This document shows positions 61,494 to 64,000 of a DNA stretch of 64,000 nucleotides, in pieces. Position 1 is the first letter of the stretch. Each line of letters starts with the position of its first letter. Below the pieces are notes generated by a model. That model made no database searches and was not told the origin of the DNA. It saw nothing but the letters and a program-made list of their open reading frames with translations. Source of the DNA: Liquidambar formosana (lineage: Eukaryota > Streptophyta > Magnoliopsida > Saxifragales > Altingiaceae); NCBI GenBank assembly GCA_039720395.1, contig CM077820.1:10205338-10269337 (forward strand), written 5' to 3'. Both the position numbers and the translations under genes were made by a program.

Positions 61494-61889
61494 GGGAACG
61501 GCTATTGCAACCCCCATTCTTACTACCCCACCTCCCATCCTTTAGGTTTTTAAGTTTTTATGCAAAATATAAAAAGTTTTATGAAAACCGGCCATGATGT
61601 GTACTAGAAAACATTATTTTGAACAACTTTGTAGAAGAAAGTTTTTCCTAAATCTATCGTTTAAATATATTTTTTAGCCATTTATAGCCTTTATTTAATT
61701 TTTTACCAAAAAGTCTACTTAAACGATAGATTTTGGAAAAAATTTATCCTGTAAAGTTGTTCAAAATGATGTTTTCTAGTGGACTAAGTGATCGGTTTTT
61801 GCAAAAACCTTTTATATTTTTCGTGAAATCTTAAAAACCAAAAAGGAAGGGATGGGCTTACAAGAATGGGGGTTGCAATAGCCGTTCCC
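61494..61889. mobile_element. MITE with near-perfect 28-bp termini and perfect 9-bp duplication
   Basis: The element starts gggaacggctattgcaaccc and ends with the exact inverse (gggttgcaatagccgttccc); the terminal repeats pair over about 28 bases. A perfect 9-bp direct repeat caagtgtat flanks it (61485-61493 and 61890-61898). This is the signature of a Mutator-like MITE, 396 bp, with foldback interior and no coding capacity. It lies about 150 bp upstream of the start codon at 62046, in the probable promoter of the right-hand gene. Confidence 0.85.
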
Positions 61890-61929
61890 CAAGTGTATTC
61901 GTTAGATGCACACCCCATCACAGCTCCAC

Positions 61930-61997
61930 CACGTGGGCTGGACTTAAAAAAGAGGGCTCAGCCAAAGCTCGCAACGCTAATCGGATCCAAACCCTAA
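61930..61997 (+). promoter_or_regulatory. G-box and telo-box upstream of the right-hand gene
   Basis: CACGTG lies at 61930-61935, and AAACCCTAA, a perfect telo-box, at 61989-61997, about 50 bp before the ATG at 62046. In plants telo-boxes near transcription starts are typical of ribosomal-protein and other translation-related genes. Whether the sites are bound is not known. Confidence 0.5.
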
Positions 61998-62045
61998 CCC
62001 ACAAGCTCGAAGCAGAAGAATACAAGACTCTCTGAAGCTCCGATC

Positions 62046-64000
62046 ATGGCGTTCTCTTCTCGCCTCATATCCAAATCCAGACAGGTTCTTTCCACTCTCC
62101 CAGATCGATACATATATGCTTATATATATATATATCGAGTCATGAGCTCAATTTGAGACCTCATTCCTCATCTGCGCGTCAGTGTGTGTATGGAATTGTG
62201 AACTCAAATTGAGGCCTCATTTCCGAATGCATTACCCTCTGTTGGGTTCCCTAGAAAAGCGAGGAAAGTGAAAGAAAATAAAATTTTATTTTTTCTCAGC
62301 AATGAAACAGAGCCTTAGGGATTTTAGTCGATGTATGATCTGTTTCCGTTCTGTTATCAGTTTGAAATTGGATAATATGGTCAATTGGTACTTATTTATA
62401 GGGTTTTCCTACGTTGATGCTATGATTTTGATTTTTGAAAGGTTTGGAATTTTTGAGCTCTGGTCCAGCTCAGAGAAAGGAAGTAGAGCTCTGGTCGAAC
62501 AGTCGAAGAATTTCGGAAACTCTAATGGCACTGTCTCGGGTTGGCACAGCCTTCATCAACACTCTTCAGTAGGCTCATCCATTCGAAAATCCGTTCCTTC
62601 AGTTCCAGTGCTTACAGTAATCGTCTATCCTATGCTACTCTTCTTACTTGATCTTGTTATCTCTTCTTTACCTTCTGTTTGGTTGCCGAGAAAACGGAGG
62701 AAAACAAAATTGAGTACTCCGTATTATTCTCTTTTGATGTTTTGGGTTTTGAAATAAATATATATATTTCTTTTGAAAGACTCGTGTCAACTTCGACTGT
62801 TTGTTGTAGTAGTCTCAGGTGAGTTAAGGTTTATTTAAAATTCTAGTTTCTTTTCGTTTCCTTCATTTTCTTTGCAACCAAACGGAACATTAGCTTTAGG
62901 AGAAAATTGAGGGAAAGGAAAACAAAATAAAAAATTTCAATTGTATGTTCCATATTGTATTTATTTCTTGAACAATAAAATGAGATAAAACCATCAGCTA
63001 AACAGAACATTACGGGTCCTAAATGACTATAAAATAAATGAAAGATTAAGATAAAAAATTTTGATTGTGTTATTTTTTCCTTCATTTTCTGAGCATCCAA
63101 ACAGAACATTACGGAGATAACATAATGTAAACAGAGAAAAAATCTCAATATTCTGTTGTTTTGGTTTCTAAAATTTGCAAAGCTCATATCTACTAGGCCA
63201 GTCTGTATTAGTCTCAGTTGAGTGAAGGATTTTGTTTTGTTTGGTTGTGTCCCAGAAAGATGAAAAATCTAATACTGAAATTTCAATTTCTTCTCTTTTC
63301 CAACATTTCTTTGATGGCCAAACAAAACATTTCGAAGAGATCTGCTTAAAGAAAAGAAGAGAAACTTATAAAATATCATATGTTATCTCTCTCTCTCTCT
63401 CTCTTTTTGGAAAATGAAAAAACTCAGCCAAGCGAAGTAGTTGTTTTGGCCCAAATGAGTGAGCTTTGTTTTCTTCTTACTACAAAATAACAAAAAAGTT
63501 AAATTCAAACTTCTGATTCTCTTTCATTTCCGACATAATCTTGGCAACCAAACAGAATGTTACCTTCTGTTGGTTGATGAAAGAACTGAGGAAAGGTGTA
63601 CAAAATAAAACAAAATTTTGAATATGATGTTTTGTGTCATTTGTGTTTTCAGAATATAGAAAACAACACAACTCAGCTAAGCTGAGTAGTTGTATTAGGC
63701 CTAATTGACTTCTCAGGTCCTAAATACTGGAACAATTGAGATTCATACTTTAAAATTATTATTATTATTATTTTTGCGTTTTTATTGGTAGGCATCTGGT
63801 AAATATTTTCATACATCGTGACTTGATTCAAAATTCATGTTCCCACCAACAACCCCCTGGGTCGTCCTTATATAGCAACCAAAGTGAACGTTATTTTATT
63901 CGCTTTTACAGATGCATTTGATGCAGCCTCTCATACGTCTATGCGTGAGAGTATGATGAACCAGATGTTTACTCTCGACATCAATTCGCAAATTGGAAGT
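62046..64000 (+). CDS. 5' part of a multi-exon gene, perhaps mitochondrial ribosomal protein L2
   Basis: Exon 1 (62046-62084) encodes MAFSSRLISKSRQ, basic, serine-rich and free of acidic residues, like a mitochondrial targeting peptide, and ends at CAG|GT. A second open stretch (about 62458-62616, SSEKGSRALVEQSKNFGNSN…) is the likely next exon. The last exon in view starts after TTTTACAG at 63912 and encodes AFDAASHTSMRESMMNQMFT followed by LDINSQIGS at the window edge. DINSQIGS just before the edge resembles the junction of the nuclear-encoded C-terminal half of plant mitochondrial rpl2, as I recall it; this is tentative. As drawn, exon 2 ends in phase 0 but the last exon needs phase 1, so a small exon or boundary is missing. 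The telo-box upstream fits a translation gene. Confidence 0.5.
62680..63600. repeat. Dispersed direct and inverted repeats in the right-hand gene's intron
   Basis: A motif like ctgtttggttgccgagaaaa followed by gaggaaa and an aaaataaaattttg-type stretch recurs in direct orientation near 62239, 62682, 63236 and 63566. Inverted forms (caaccaaac(g/a)gaacatta) occur near 62876, 63095 and 63542. Copies of ctcagttgag/ctcagctaag also recur. The intron thus appears to have expanded by repeated duplication of a unit of roughly 200 bp. No transposon ends were recognised. Confidence 0.45.

Noticed and set aside
1..64000. CRISPR arrays, prokaryotic operons, rRNA genes or organellar DNA insertions
   Set aside because: No regularly spaced repeats with unique spacers and no recognisable rRNA, plastid or mitochondrial gene sequence were seen; everything readable is plant nuclear.

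Overview
The window is nuclear DNA from a flowering plant, most likely a eudicot with an intron-rich, transposon-rich genome. The genes have plant-type GT-AG introns. Two plant protein families are readable, and the introns and spacers hold typical plant repeats: L1-type LINE 3' ends, a TRIM, tRNA-derived SINEs, and Stowaway, Mutator-like, hAT and PIF-like MITEs. I do not name a species.

Layout. Positions 1-550 (minus) are the 5' end of a PSI1-like gene (DUF3475 family), cut by the window edge. Positions 551-10325 are intergenic with no credible gene. Positions 10326-56207 (minus) are one gene of about 46 kb encoding CPSF160, the large subunit of the cleavage and polyadenylation specificity factor. 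I resolve 26 coding exons, about 1456 codons, with complete start and stop. Only about 4.4 kb of this span is coding. Positions 56208-62045 are the CPSF160 leader and promoter side plus a spacer rich in foldback elements. From 62046 to the right edge (plus) lies the start of a gene with a presequence-like N-terminus, tentatively nuclear-encoded mitochondrial ribosomal protein L2.

The CPSF160 introns were enlarged by insertions. Intron 17 holds an old sense-strand L1-type LINE interrupted by two younger antisense LINE 3' ends, each flanked by target-site duplications that rejoin the older reading frame. Intron 5 carries a complete 332-bp TRIM with two identical 113-bp LTRs and a perfect 5-bp duplication. 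Intron 15 carries a Mutator-like element with a perfect 9-bp duplication and a tRNA-derived SINE with a 21-22-bp duplication. Intron 14 has a decayed hAT transposase and a 57-bp LINE tail with a perfect 19-bp duplication.

All CPSF160 exons are open and join in phase except one junction. Exon 4 as written is one base too long for exon 5 (46149/45757), which would bring an early stop. This is either an assembly error, an unusual splice, or a real lesion. The PSI1-like gene and CPSF160 are, as far as I recall, also neighbours in Arabidopsis (AT5G51670/AT5G51660), so the block looks like conserved microsynteny. No CRISPR, organellar or bacterial-type system is present.
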